DNA of 64,000 bases from Methylobacterium sp. Leaf123 (GTDB lineage: Bacteria > Pseudomonadota > Alphaproteobacteria > Rhizobiales > Beijerinckiaceae). This document shows positions 54,358-64,000 of this stretch, piece by piece. The notes under the pieces were generated by a model that searched no databases, had not been told where the DNA came from, and was given only the letters and a program-made list of their open reading frames with translations. The position numbers and the translations under genes are program-made. Location of the stretch: positions 526 through 64,525 of the forward strand of contig NZ_LMNS01000034.1 in NCBI RefSeq assembly GCF_001423405.1, given 5' to 3'. Position 1 is the first letter of the stretch. The number at the start of each line of letters is the position of its first letter.

Positions 54358-55451
54358 TGGGCGCGCTGAACCCCGATCCTGCCTTCTGGGCCGGCAGGCG
54401 CGTGCTGCTCACCGGGCATACCGGCTTCAAGGGCGCGTGGCTGAGCCTGTGGCTCGCCCGCCTCGGTGCCCATGTCACCGGCTTTGCCCTCGCGCCGGAG
54501 ACACGGCCGAACCTGTTCGAGGCGATTGGCTTTCCGGCCGAGGACTCGCGCATCGCCGACATCCGCGACTTGCCGGCGCTCGCCGCGGTCGTGGCGACGT
54601 CCGAGCCCGAGATCGTGATCCACATGGCGGCCCAAGCCCTGGTGCGGCCCTCCTATACCGATCCGGTCGGCACCTTCGCGGTCAACACCATGGGCAGCGT
54701 CCACCTGCTGGAAGCGGTGCGGGCGGCGCCGAGCGTGCGCGCCGTCGTCGTCGTGACGAGCGACAAGGCCTACGAGAACCGCGAATGGCCCTATGCCTAT
54801 CGCGAGACCGAGGCGATGGGCGGGCGCGACCCCTACAGCGCCTCGAAGGGCTGCGCCGAACTCGTGACAAGCGCCTACCGCGCCTCGTTCTTCGGCGCGG
54901 GCGGCCACCCGGCGCGGATCGCCAGCGCGCGGGCGGGCAACGTCATCGGCGGCGGCGACTGGTCCCTCGACCGGCTGATCCCCGACATCGTGCGCGCGTT
55001 CGAGGCCGGGGACTCGGTCGAGATCCGCGCACCGCACGCGATCCGCCCCTGGCAGCACGTGCTGGAGCCGCTGGCCGGCTACCTGCGCCTTGCCGAATGC
55101 CTTGCGGGCGCCGACGGCGCCGCCTTCGCCGAGGGCTGGAATCTCGGGCCGGCGGACGAGGATTGCCGGCCGGTCTCGTTCCTCGTGGATCGGCTGGCGC
55201 AGGGCTGGGGCGGGGGGGCCGGCTGGCACCTCTCGCAGAAGACGCATCCGCACGAGGCGACCTATCTCAAGGTCGATGCCTCCAAAGCCCGCGCTCGCCT
55301 CGGCTGGGACCGGCGTTTGAACCTCGATACGGCCCTCGACTGGACCGCCGCCTGGTATCGCGCCGCCGCCTCCGGCGCCGATCCGCGCGCTCTGGCCGAG
55401 GCCGAGATCGCGCGCTACGAGGCGCTGGGTCAGCCTGGAGCACACGCGTGA
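54357..55451 (+). CDS. rfbG: CDP-glucose 4,6-dehydratase
   Basis: 364 residues. SDR fold: TGHTGFKGAWLSLWL, as always in RfbG, and the active-site region VVVTSDKAYENREWPYAYRE with later DPYSASKGCAEL holding the Tyr/Lys pair. Arg-Pro-Trp-Gln-His-Val, WNLGPADED and HEATYLKVD fit family features. It makes CDP-4-keto-6-deoxyglucose with bound NAD. The start overlaps rfbF; the stop overlaps the GTG of the methyltransferase. Confidence 0.96.
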   Translation: MGALNPDPAFWAGRRVLLTGHTGFKGAWLSLWLARLGAHVTGFALAPETRPNLFEAIGFPAEDSRIADIRDLPALAAVVATSEPEIVIHMAAQALVRPSYTDPVGTFAVNTMGSVHLLEAVRAAPSVRAVVVVTSDKAYENREWPYAYRETEAMGGRDPYSASKGCAELVTSAYRASFFGAGGHPARIASARAGNVIGGGDWSLDRLIPDIVRAFEAGDSVEIRAPHAIRPWQHVLEPLAGYLRLAECLAGADGAAFAEGWNLGPADEDCRPVSFLVDRLAQGWGGGAGWHLSQKTHPHEATYLKVDASKARARLGWDRRLNLDTALDWTAAWYRAAASGADPRALAEAEIARYEALGQPGAHA

Positions 55452-56677
55452 CCGCCCCGACCTGCCGCGCCTGCGGCGCCCCCCTCACCCGGACCTTCTG
55501 CGATCTCGGCCTGTCGCCGCTCGCCAATTCCTACGTCGCGCCGGAGCGGCGCCACCGGGGCGAGACCTTCCACCCGCTCCACGCCTATGTCTGCGACGCC
55601 TGCTGGTTGGTGCAGCTCGAAGCCTTCGAGAGCCCCGAGGCGATCTTTTCCGATTACGCCTACTTCTCTGGCTTCTCCGCCGGCTGGCTGCGCCACGCCG
55701 AAAGTTACGTCGCCGCGATGATCGCGCGCTTCGGCCTGGGGCCGGAGAGCAAGGTCGTCGAGGTCGCGAGCAACGACGGCTACTTGCTTCAATACTTCGT
55801 CGCCCGCGGCGTGCCGGTGCTCGGCGTCGAGCCGGCGGCCAATGTAGCCCGGGTCGCGGTGGAGCGCGGCGTGCCGACCGAAGTCGCCTTCTTCGGCCGC
55901 GACACCGCCCGGCGCCTCGCCGCAGAGGGCCACAAGGCCGATCTGACGGCGGCCAACAACGTGCTCGCCCATGTGCCCGACATCCGCGATTTCGCGGCGG
56001 GCTTCGCCGAGATCCTGAAGCCGGAGGGTGTCGCGACCTTCGAGTTCCCGCATCTGCTGCGGATGATCGAGCATCGGCAGTTCGACACGATCTACCATGA
56101 GCACTTCTCCTATCTCTCGCTCGGCGTCGTCATCGGCATCCTGCGTCAGCAGGGCTTGCGGGTGTTCGATGTCGAGGAATGGCCGACCCATGGCGGCTCC
56201 CTGCGCGTCTTCGCCTGCCACGCGGCCGCCACGCACGCGCCGACGGCGGAGCTGGAGCGCGTGGTGCTCAGCGAATGGGGGGCGAACCTGTTCGACCCCT
56301 CCGGCTATGCCGGCTTCGGGCGGGCGGTGGCCGACATCAAATGCGCGGCGCTCCGCTTCCTGATCGAGGAGCGGGCGGCGGGGCGGACCGTCTGCGCCTA
56401 CGGCGCGGCGGCCAAGGGCAACACCTTCCTGAACTATTGCGGCATCGGCCCCGAGCTGATCCAGGCGGTCGCCGACCGCTCGCCGCACAAGCAGGGCACG
56501 TGGCTGCCCGGCAGCCGCATCCCCGTCGTCTCGCCCGACGAACTCTTGGGCGTGCGGCCCGACACGGTTCTGATCCTGCCCTGGAACCTCAAGGACGAGA
56601 TCGCCGGCGAGATGGAAGCGATCCGCGAATGGGGCGGGCGCTTCGCCGTGGCGATCCCCGAACTGACGGTGTTCTGA
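55448..56677 (+). CDS. Zinc-containing sugar C-methyltransferase (TylC3/NovU type)
   Basis: 409 residues. N-terminal zinc finger with CRACGAPL and YVCDACWLVQ; an S-adenosylmethionine domain (VVEVASNDGYLLQYFVARG); the typical ANNVLAHVPDIRDF and YHEHFSYLS motif; and the C-terminal part YGAAAKGNTFLNYCGI with the Rossmann-like end. Enzymes of this group add a methyl group at C3 of 4-keto-6-deoxy sugars such as in mycarose, noviose or virenose synthesis. Its overlap with rfbG strongly suggests it acts on the CDP-4-keto sugar. Confidence 0.9.
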   Translation: MTAPTCRACGAPLTRTFCDLGLSPLANSYVAPERRHRGETFHPLHAYVCDACWLVQLEAFESPEAIFSDYAYFSGFSAGWLRHAESYVAAMIARFGLGPESKVVEVASNDGYLLQYFVARGVPVLGVEPAANVARVAVERGVPTEVAFFGRDTARRLAAEGHKADLTAANNVLAHVPDIRDFAAGFAEILKPEGVATFEFPHLLRMIEHRQFDTIYHEHFSYLSLGVVIGILRQQGLRVFDVEEWPTHGGSLRVFACHAAATHAPTAELERVVLSEWGANLFDPSGYAGFGRAVADIKCAALRFLIEERAAGRTVCAYGAAAKGNTFLNYCGIGPELIQAVADRSPHKQGTWLPGSRIPVVSPDELLGVRPDTVLILPWNLKDEIAGEMEAIREWGGRFAVAIPELTVF

Positions 56678-56702
56678 TGGCGCGGGCCGTCCATCCCATC
56701 CG

Positions 56703-56807
56703 CACCCTGAGGTGCCGCGCGGCGGCCTCGACGGATCGTCCAGGGATCGCGCGGCTGGCTGGAGAATCCTGCGAGGGCGCCGCTTCGCGCGCCCACCTCA
56801 GGATGAG
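56703..56807. repeat. Palindromic intergenic repeat, family A, copy 3
   Basis: About 105 bp, ends CACCCTGAGGTG and CACCTCAGGATGAG. It is located between the methyltransferase and epimerase genes, within what is otherwise a tightly coupled operon. Confidence 0.82.
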
Positions 56808-56855
56808 GGCGAGAATGGGATCGGCCTTGCCTTCGCAGCCGGGCACGCGCGCCGC

Positions 56856-57389
56856 ATGATCTTCGAGGAACTGGAGCTGCCCGGCCTGTTCCGCGTCGCG
56901 CCCGAGCCGCACGCGGACGAGCGCGGCTTCTTCGCCCGCACCCAGTGCGAGAGCGAGTTCGCGGAGCGCGGGTTGATCGGGCGCTTCACGCAGTCGAGCG
57001 TGTCGTTCAACCATCGCCGCGGCACCGTGCGCGGGATGCATTTCTCGAAGCCGCCACACGCCGAGACGAAGCTCGTGCGCTGTACCGGCGGCGCGATTCA
57101 CGACGCGGTGATCGACCTGCGGCCCGATTCACCCACCTATCGCCGCACCGCGTCGGTCACGCTCTCGGCCACGAACCGCCACGCACTCTACATCCCTGAG
57201 GGCCTCGCTCACGGCTTCCAGACGCTGAGCGACGATGCCGAGATCCTCTACATGATCGACCGGCCCTTCGTGGCCTCCGCTGCCGACGGCGTGCGCTGGG
57301 ACGATCCGGCCTTCGGGCTCGCTTGGCCCAAGCCGGTGACGGTCATCGCGCCGCGCGACCTCGCCTTCCCCGATTGGGCGGGGCGGTGA
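56856..57389 (+). CDS. RmlC-like cupin sugar epimerase
   Basis: 177 residues, the usual RmlC length. HADERGFFAR, RGMHFSKPPHAETKLVRC with the base His62, IHDAVIDLRPDSPTY and GVRWDDPAFGLAWP are typical. At the place of the catalytic acid Tyr (about residue 138, LYMIDRPF) a Phe is found, so the reaction may stop at a single epimerisation or differ from dTDP-4-keto-rhamnose 3,5-epimerases. In this operon it probably inverts C3 or C5 of the CDP-4-keto sugar. GTGA overlap with the next gene. Confidence 0.88.
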   Translation: MIFEELELPGLFRVAPEPHADERGFFARTQCESEFAERGLIGRFTQSSVSFNHRRGTVRGMHFSKPPHAETKLVRCTGGAIHDAVIDLRPDSPTYRRTASVTLSATNRHALYIPEGLAHGFQTLSDDAEILYMIDRPFVASAADGVRWDDPAFGLAWPKPVTVIAPRDLAFPDWAGR

Positions 57390-58375
57390 AGCGGGTCCTC
57401 GTCACCGGCGGGGCCGGCTTCGTCGGGCGCCACGCGGTCGCCGCTTTGGCCGCCCGCGGCTTCGCGGTTCACGCCCTCGGCCGGACCGCGCCGGAGGGCG
57501 TCCACGCCTTCCACGCCGCCGACCTGCTCGATCCCGCTCAGAGACGCGCGGCCGTGCAGGCGGCCTCGGCGAGCCACCTTCTCCACCTCGCCTGGATCAC
57601 CACACCCGGCCGCTACTGGCAGGCGCCGGACAATCTCGATTGGACCGCCGCGAGCCTCGACCTCGTGCGGACGTTCCGCGAGGCTGGCGGCACCCGCGCC
57701 GTGGTGGCCGGAACCTGTGCCGAGTACGATTGGACGGGGATCAACCTTCTGCCGCGCGCAGAACTGGAACTCCCCTCTCCCCGCCCGCGGGGAGAGGATG
57801 CAGTAGCGATCCAAGGGGGTCGTTTGCCAGAATCAGCCCCCTGCCACCCCGCGACGCTCTACGGCGCCGCCAAAGACGGCCTGCGCCGCATCCTGCACGC
57901 CTATGCGGCGAATGCCGGCCTCTCCCTCGCTTGGGGACGGCTGTTCTACCTCTACGGCCCCGGCGAGACGCCGGGCCGGCTCGTCGGCGATGCGGCGCGG
58001 GCGCTGCTCGCGTGCCAGCGCCTCGCCACCAGCGAGGGCCGCCAGCGGCGCGATTTCCTCCATGTCGCCGATGCCGGTGCGGCCTTCGCGGCCCTGCTCG
58101 ACGCGCAGGTGGAGGGCGCGGTCAATATCGGCTCGGGCGACGCAGTACCGGTGCGCACAATCCTGGAAACGATCGGTGCGCTGACCGGGCGCCCCGACCT
58201 GATCGATTTCGGCGCCCGCCCCCTCGGCCCGACGGAGCCGGCCTGCATCGAGGCCGACATCCGGCGCCTGACCGACGAGGTTGGTTTTATCCCACGCTAC
58301 AGCCTGGAACAGGGCGTGGCGCAAACCGTGGCGGCGTGGCGCGCCGCGCTCAGCAATGCGGCATCAGCCCCTTGA
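57386..58375 (+). CDS. NAD(P)-dependent sugar epimerase/ketoreductase (SDR)
   Basis: 329 residues from GTG. Rossmann motif VLVTGGAGFVGRHAV, the Ser/Thr region GTCAEYDW and the Tyr159-x-x-x-Lys163 pair (LYGAAK). A stretch of about 25 residues (about 129-153, SPRPRGEDAVAIQ...) translates a family B hairpin repeat in frame just before the active-site Tyr. Most likely the 4-ketoreductase that finishes the CDP-sugar. It converges with the response regulator gene, overlapping by 26 bases. Confidence 0.88.
   Translation: MKRVLVTGGAGFVGRHAVAALAARGFAVHALGRTAPEGVHAFHAADLLDPAQRRAAVQAASASHLLHLAWITTPGRYWQAPDNLDWTAASLDLVRTFREAGGTRAVVAGTCAEYDWTGINLLPRAELELPSPRPRGEDAVAIQGGRLPESAPCHPATLYGAAKDGLRRILHAYAANAGLSLAWGRLFYLYGPGETPGRLVGDAARALLACQRLATSEGRQRRDFLHVADAGAAFAALLDAQVEGAVNIGSGDAVPVRTILETIGALTGRPDLIDFGARPLGPTEPACIEADIRRLTDEVGFIPRYSLEQGVAQTVAAWRAALSNAASAP
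57774..57797. repeat. Family B hairpin repeat inside a coding region
   Basis: CCTCTCCCCGC (57774-57784) and GCGGGGAGAGG (57787-57797), two-base loop. The reading frame of the SDR gene stays open. The inserted segment probably extends to about 57840. Confidence 0.75.
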
Positions 58376-58748
58376 GGCGGGCCAGGATATCCTCGCCCGC
58401 GCAGGGACGGGCGATGAACTGCGCGCCCTCCGGCATGCGCTCGGGATCGGGCGAGGCGCGGCCGGACACGATCAGGATCGGAAGGTTCGGCCGCGCCTGA
58501 GCGACGGAATTGGCCAGATCGAACCCATCGACCCGGCCCGAGAGCTGCACGTCGGTCACGAGGCCGCAGATGTCGGGCCGCGCCTGAAGGATGGAAAGCG
58601 CGCGCTCGGCGGAGGCGCATTGCACGGTGTCGTAGCCGCCCTCTTCCAGCACGTCGCCGAGGTCCATGATGGTCAGGGCCTCGTCCTCGACGATGAGGAT
58701 GACGGGACGGTCGGCTTCCGGATTCGTCGTCTCGGTCTGGCTCGCCAC
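58350..58748 (-). CDS. Stand-alone response regulator receiver protein
   Basis: 132 residues from GTG. Acidic pair in VILIVEDEA, phospho-acceptor Asp66 in VTDVQLSG, Ser in LIVSGRAS. The usual Lys of the KP motif is Arg here (FIARPCAGE). There is no output domain, as in CheY-like or FixJ-related single-domain regulators. GGGGAGAG lies before the GTG. Immediately upstream are six tandem repeats (58786-58885). No histidine kinase gene is near. Confidence 0.88.
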   Translation of the reverse strand: MASQTETTNPEADRPVILIVEDEALTIMDLGDVLEEGGYDTVQCASAERALSILQARPDICGLVTDVQLSGRVDGFDLANSVAQARPNLPILIVSGRASPDPERMPEGAQFIARPCAGEDILARLKGLMPHC

Positions 58749-58785
58749 CTTACGCTCTCCCCGATTTGCTCCAGCGGCCCAAGGT

Positions 58786-58885
58786 GTTCGCAGACTTATT
58801 GTTCGCAGACTTAGCCTGCGTACAGATTTAACCTGCGCACAGACTTGCCCGCTCACAGACTTAAGCGTGCTCACAGGCTTGGCCG
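58786..58885. repeat. Six imperfect tandem repeats of 15-18 bp
   Basis: Units start at 58786, 58801, 58818, 58835, 58851 and 58869, each with a core like GCnCACAGACTTA. They vary at a few bases, length 15-18. They lie 38 bases before the start of the response regulator gene on its upstream side, in the spacer towards bioA. This suggests a repeated binding site for a regulator. Confidence 0.75.
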
Positions 58886-59016
58886 TTTCCCGTGTCGGGA
58901 ACCGCTGCGCTGCGATCATCCAACGAGTAACCCCGCTGCGGGTTGCAGGGTCCCATGGTTCTCTGCGGACAAGCCTGCAAGCTCCGCGCCGCAGGGCCGA
59001 TCACGGCGTGCCGGCG

Positions 59017-60267
59017 TCAGGCCACGGCCTCGGTCACCGCCGTCACGACCGCGATCAGACGGTCGAGATCGCTGGCCTCGATGGTGAGGGCCGGGGTGAG
59101 GTAGACGATGTCGCCGAAGGGGCGCACCCAGACGCCGCGCTCGATGAAGCGCCGCTTGAGGTCGGCAAGGTCGGGCGTGGCCGCGAACTGCACCGCGCCG
59201 ATGGCGCCGAGCACCCGAACGTCCCGCACACCGGGCAACCGGCTCAAGGGAACGAGCCCCTCCTCCAGCCGCGCGGCGATGGCTCGGGCCTGCGCGAGAC
59301 GCGGCTCGGTCTCGAACAAGTCGAGGCTGGCATTCGCCGCCGCGCAGGCGAGCGGGTTCGCCATGAAGGTCGGGCCGTGCATCAGCGCGGCGGACGCCTC
59401 GTCCGACCAGAAGGCGGAAAAGATCTCGGTGGTGGCGACCGTGGCGGCGAGCGCCATCGTGCCGCCGGTGAGCGCCTTCGACAGGCAGAGGATGTCGGGC
59501 ACGATGCCGGCCTGCTCGCAGGCGAACATCGTCCCCGTGCGGCCGAACCCGGTAAAAATCTCGTCGGCGATGAGCGGCAGGCCGTGGCGGCGGGCGAGGC
59601 GCGCGACCGTGGCCAGCACCTCCGGCGGATGGGTCAGCATCCCGCCCGCCCCCTGCACCAGCGGCTCGACGATGACCGCCGCGAGTTCGTGGCGATGGCG
59701 AGCGAGCGCCGCATCGAGGGCGGCCTCCGCCTCGGCCGTGCGCGGTAGATCGCAGAAGACCTGTGTCGGCAGGTAGGCGCCGAAGCGGCGGTGCATCCCT
59801 TCCTCGGGGTCGCAGGCCGACATCGCGCCCATCGTGTCGCCGTGATAGCCGCCGCGGAAGGCGAGCACGCGGGTGCGGCCGGTCTCGCCGCGGTTGAGCC
59901 AGAGCTGCACCGCCATCTTCAGCGCGACTTCGACGGCGACCGAGCCGGAATCGGTGAAGAAGACGTGGTTGAGATCCCCCGGCAACAGCGCGGCGAGGCG
60001 CGCCCCCAGCCGCTCGGCCGGGGCATGGGTGAGACCGCCGAACATCACATGCGGCATCCGCAGGAGCTGGTCGGCCATCGCCGCGGCGATGTGCGGATGG
60101 TTGTAGCCGTGCACCGCCGTCCACCACGAGGCGATGCCGTCGATGAGCTCGCGCCCGCCTTTCAGCGTGATGCGCGAGCCCCGCGTCGCGATCGCCTCCA
60201 GCGGCGGCGCGGCGGTCTTCATCTGGGTGTAGGGGCGCCAGAGGTGGTGGTGATCGAGCGCGGTCAT
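59017..60267 (-). CDS. bioA: BioA, adenosylmethionine-8-amino-7-oxononanoate aminotransferase
   Basis: 416 residues. Begins HHLWRPYTQM as in BioA; GGRELIDGIASWWTAVHGYNHP, VFFTDSGSVAVEVALKMA, IADEIFTGFGRTG and the PLP-Lys region LCLSKALTGG are intact. It transfers the amino group from S-adenosylmethionine to form diaminopelargonate in biotin synthesis. No other bio gene is within the window. Start ATG 60267 is used; the longer frame crosses family B repeats. Confidence 0.96.
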   Translation of the reverse strand: MTALDHHHLWRPYTQMKTAAPPLEAIATRGSRITLKGGRELIDGIASWWTAVHGYNHPHIAAAMADQLLRMPHVMFGGLTHAPAERLGARLAALLPGDLNHVFFTDSGSVAVEVALKMAVQLWLNRGETGRTRVLAFRGGYHGDTMGAMSACDPEEGMHRRFGAYLPTQVFCDLPRTAEAEAALDAALARHRHELAAVIVEPLVQGAGGMLTHPPEVLATVARLARRHGLPLIADEIFTGFGRTGTMFACEQAGIVPDILCLSKALTGGTMALAATVATTEIFSAFWSDEASAALMHGPTFMANPLACAAANASLDLFETEPRLAQARAIAARLEEGLVPLSRLPGVRDVRVLGAIGAVQFAATPDLADLKRRFIERGVWVRPFGDIVYLTPALTIEASDLDRLIAVVTAVTEAVA

Positions 60268-60316
60268 GCGCGGGGGATTGGAGGGTGGCGCGGACGGAGT
60301 CAAACGCGCCGACGAT

Positions 60317-60470
60317 CCCTCTCCCCCCTGCGGGAGAGGGTGGCCCCCGCAAGGGGGTCGGGTGAGGGGAGCCCGGCTTCCACGAAATCGACGCGGCAGA
60401 GAATGGCACCGTCGCGCTGCCCCTCTCCCGCCTGCTCCGCAGGCACCCTCCCCCGCAGAGGGGGGAGGGT
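60317..60470. repeat. Two family B repeat copies between bioA and gcvP
   Basis: A hairpin-bearing segment at about 60317-60375 (CCCTCTCCCCCCTGCGGGAG type, followed by a GCCCCCG..AAGGGGGTC arm) and another at about 60420-60470 with CCTGCTCCGCAGG inside. They fill most of the 219-bp spacer and may end transcription from gcvP. Confidence 0.7.
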
Positions 60471-60486
60471 ATCGCATGCAGCAGTC

Positions 60487-63333
<2,847 letters not shown>

Positions 63334-63368
63334 GGGAGTGCCTTTTCGAGCGACCGATTGCCGTGGCG

Positions 63369-63500
63369 TCCCTCCCCCCTCTGCGGGGGGAGGGTGGCCC
63401 CCGAAGGGGGTCGGGAGAGGGGAGCGACCTTTCCGGAGAGACCTGAGCCGGCCCCTCACCCGCCTGCTCCGCAGGCACCCTCTCCCGCGGAGGGGAGAGG
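63369..63500. repeat. Two family B repeat copies between gcvH and gcvP
   Basis: One at about 63369-63422 with CCCTCCCCCC/GGGGGGAGGG arms and a second at about 63450-63500 with CCTGCTCCGCAGG and CCCTCTCCCGC/GGGGAGAGG arms. They have opposite orientation to each other. Confidence 0.72.
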
Positions 63501-63514
63501 ACTAACCGTCTGCG

Positions 63515-63877
63515 TTACTTCGCGAATTCCGCGTAGGCCGCCTCGTCCATCAGCCCGTCCATGGCCGAGGGATCGTCGAGCTTGATCCGGTAGAGCCAAC
63601 CGCCGCCCTGCGGGTCGGTGCCGACCGAGGCGGGGTCGGCAACCGCCGCCTCGTTGACCTCGGTGACCTCGCCGGAGAGCGGCGCGTAGACGTCCGAGGC
63701 CGCCTTGACGGACTCGACCACGGCGGCCGCCTCGCCCTTGGTCAGCTTCGCGCCGACCTTCGGCAACTCCACGAAGACGAGGTCGCCGAGCTGTTCGGCG
63801 GCATGCGCGGTGATGCCGACCGTGGCGACGTCGCCATCAAGGCGCAGCCATTCGTGCTCGTCGGTGAAACGCAGCAT
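63515..63877 (-). CDS. gcvH: Glycine cleavage system H protein
   Basis: 120 residues. Opens LRFTDEHEWLRLDGD; VTEVNEAA and DPQGGGWLYRIKL are typical. The lipoyl-bearing Lys58 lies in VESVKAASDVYAP. It shuttles the aminomethyl group from GcvP to GcvT. AGGAG lies nine bases before the ATG. 26 bases separate it from the gcvT end. Confidence 0.97.
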   Translation of the reverse strand: MLRFTDEHEWLRLDGDVATVGITAHAAEQLGDLVFVELPKVGAKLTKGEAAAVVESVKAASDVYAPLSGEVTEVNEAAVADPASVGTDPQGGGWLYRIKLDDPSAMDGLMDEAAYAEFAK

Positions 63878-63903
63878 GGTCAAAACTCCTGATACGAGGG
63901 GGA

Positions 63904-64000
63904 TCAGCCGCGCTTGAAGCCGGCCGGGACGAAGGGAAGCGGGGAGACGACGAGGGGGAGACGCTGGCCGCGCAGCTCGGCGAAGACGCGGGTGCCGGGC
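63904..64000 (-). CDS. gcvT: Aminomethyltransferase GcvT, C-terminal end (partial)
   Basis: Only the last 31 codons are in the window: ...GTRVFAELRGQRLPLVVSPL then PFVPAGFKRG-stop. 'LPFVPAGFKR' is the standard end of GcvT. The order gcvT-gcvH-gcvP is the usual operon. The rest lies past the window edge. Confidence 0.85.
   Translation of the reverse strand, partial: PGTRVFAELRGQRLPLVVSPLPFVPAGFKRG

Overview
The window is very GC-rich, densely coded alphaproteobacterial chromosome. A full-length CtrA next to fliI/fliJ, GANTC sites upstream of ctrA, a TTAA-N7-CTAA box in front of flhA, and the style of the hypotheticals and MarR gene point to Hyphomicrobiales. A Methylobacterium/Methylorubrum-type organism is my best guess. 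No rRNA, tRNA, CRISPR array, prophage or IS transposase was seen.

Layout. (1) 0.5-16.8 kb: a one-direction island of mostly exported proteins. It holds a caspase-like protein with Sel1 repeats and a peptidoglycan-binding-like tail, a DUF4384-like partner, two cytosolic unknowns plus a bitopic membrane protein, a trypsin-like protease, a FitAB-type toxin-antitoxin pair, an OmpA-family protein, a lipoprotein and several secreted unknowns. Overlapping start/stop codons tie most genes together; this is the least explained part of the window. (2) 16.9-22.9 kb: tex, a small unknown, kpsT/kpsE-like capsule export genes without kpsM, and two small minus-strand genes. (3) 23.0-31.4 kb: flhA behind a CtrA-like box, a chemoreceptor tail fragment, a YbhN-type membrane protein, fliJ-fliI, then ctrA with a GANTC-rich promoter and a truncated gene behind its terminator. 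(4) 31.4-36.6 kb: a DUF3297 gene, a CatB-type acetyltransferase, maeB, and an acetamidase/formamidase with a Tat signal. (5) 36.7-42.2 kb: a minus-strand four-gene glycosyltransferase operon. (6) 42.4-51.1 kb: an M20 dipeptidase, a paoABC-type molybdenum aldehyde oxidoreductase, crcB, an EamA protein, a VanX-type dipeptidase, two small unknowns and a MarR regulator. (7) 51.4-58.4 kb: a large glycosyltransferase followed by rfbF, rfbG, a C-methyltransferase, a cupin epimerase and an SDR. Together they look like a pathway for a CDP-linked, C-methylated 6-deoxyhexose. (8) 58.4-64 kb: a stand-alone receiver protein preceded by six tandem repeats, bioA, then the glycine cleavage genes gcvP, gcvH and the 3' end of gcvT.

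Two palindromic repeat families are scattered through the window. One is about 93-107 bp, with ends CTCATCCTGAGGTG/CACCTCAGGATGAG (three copies). The other is a short hairpin of the CCCTCTCCCCGC/GCGGGGAGAGGG type. Copies of the second family lie in frame inside two sugar-metabolism genes.

Themes: surface polysaccharide synthesis and export, CtrA-linked flagellar control, and a large periplasm-directed protease/anchor island of unknown purpose. Starts were chosen from ribosome-binding sites, overlaps and signal peptides, and are uncertain where noted.
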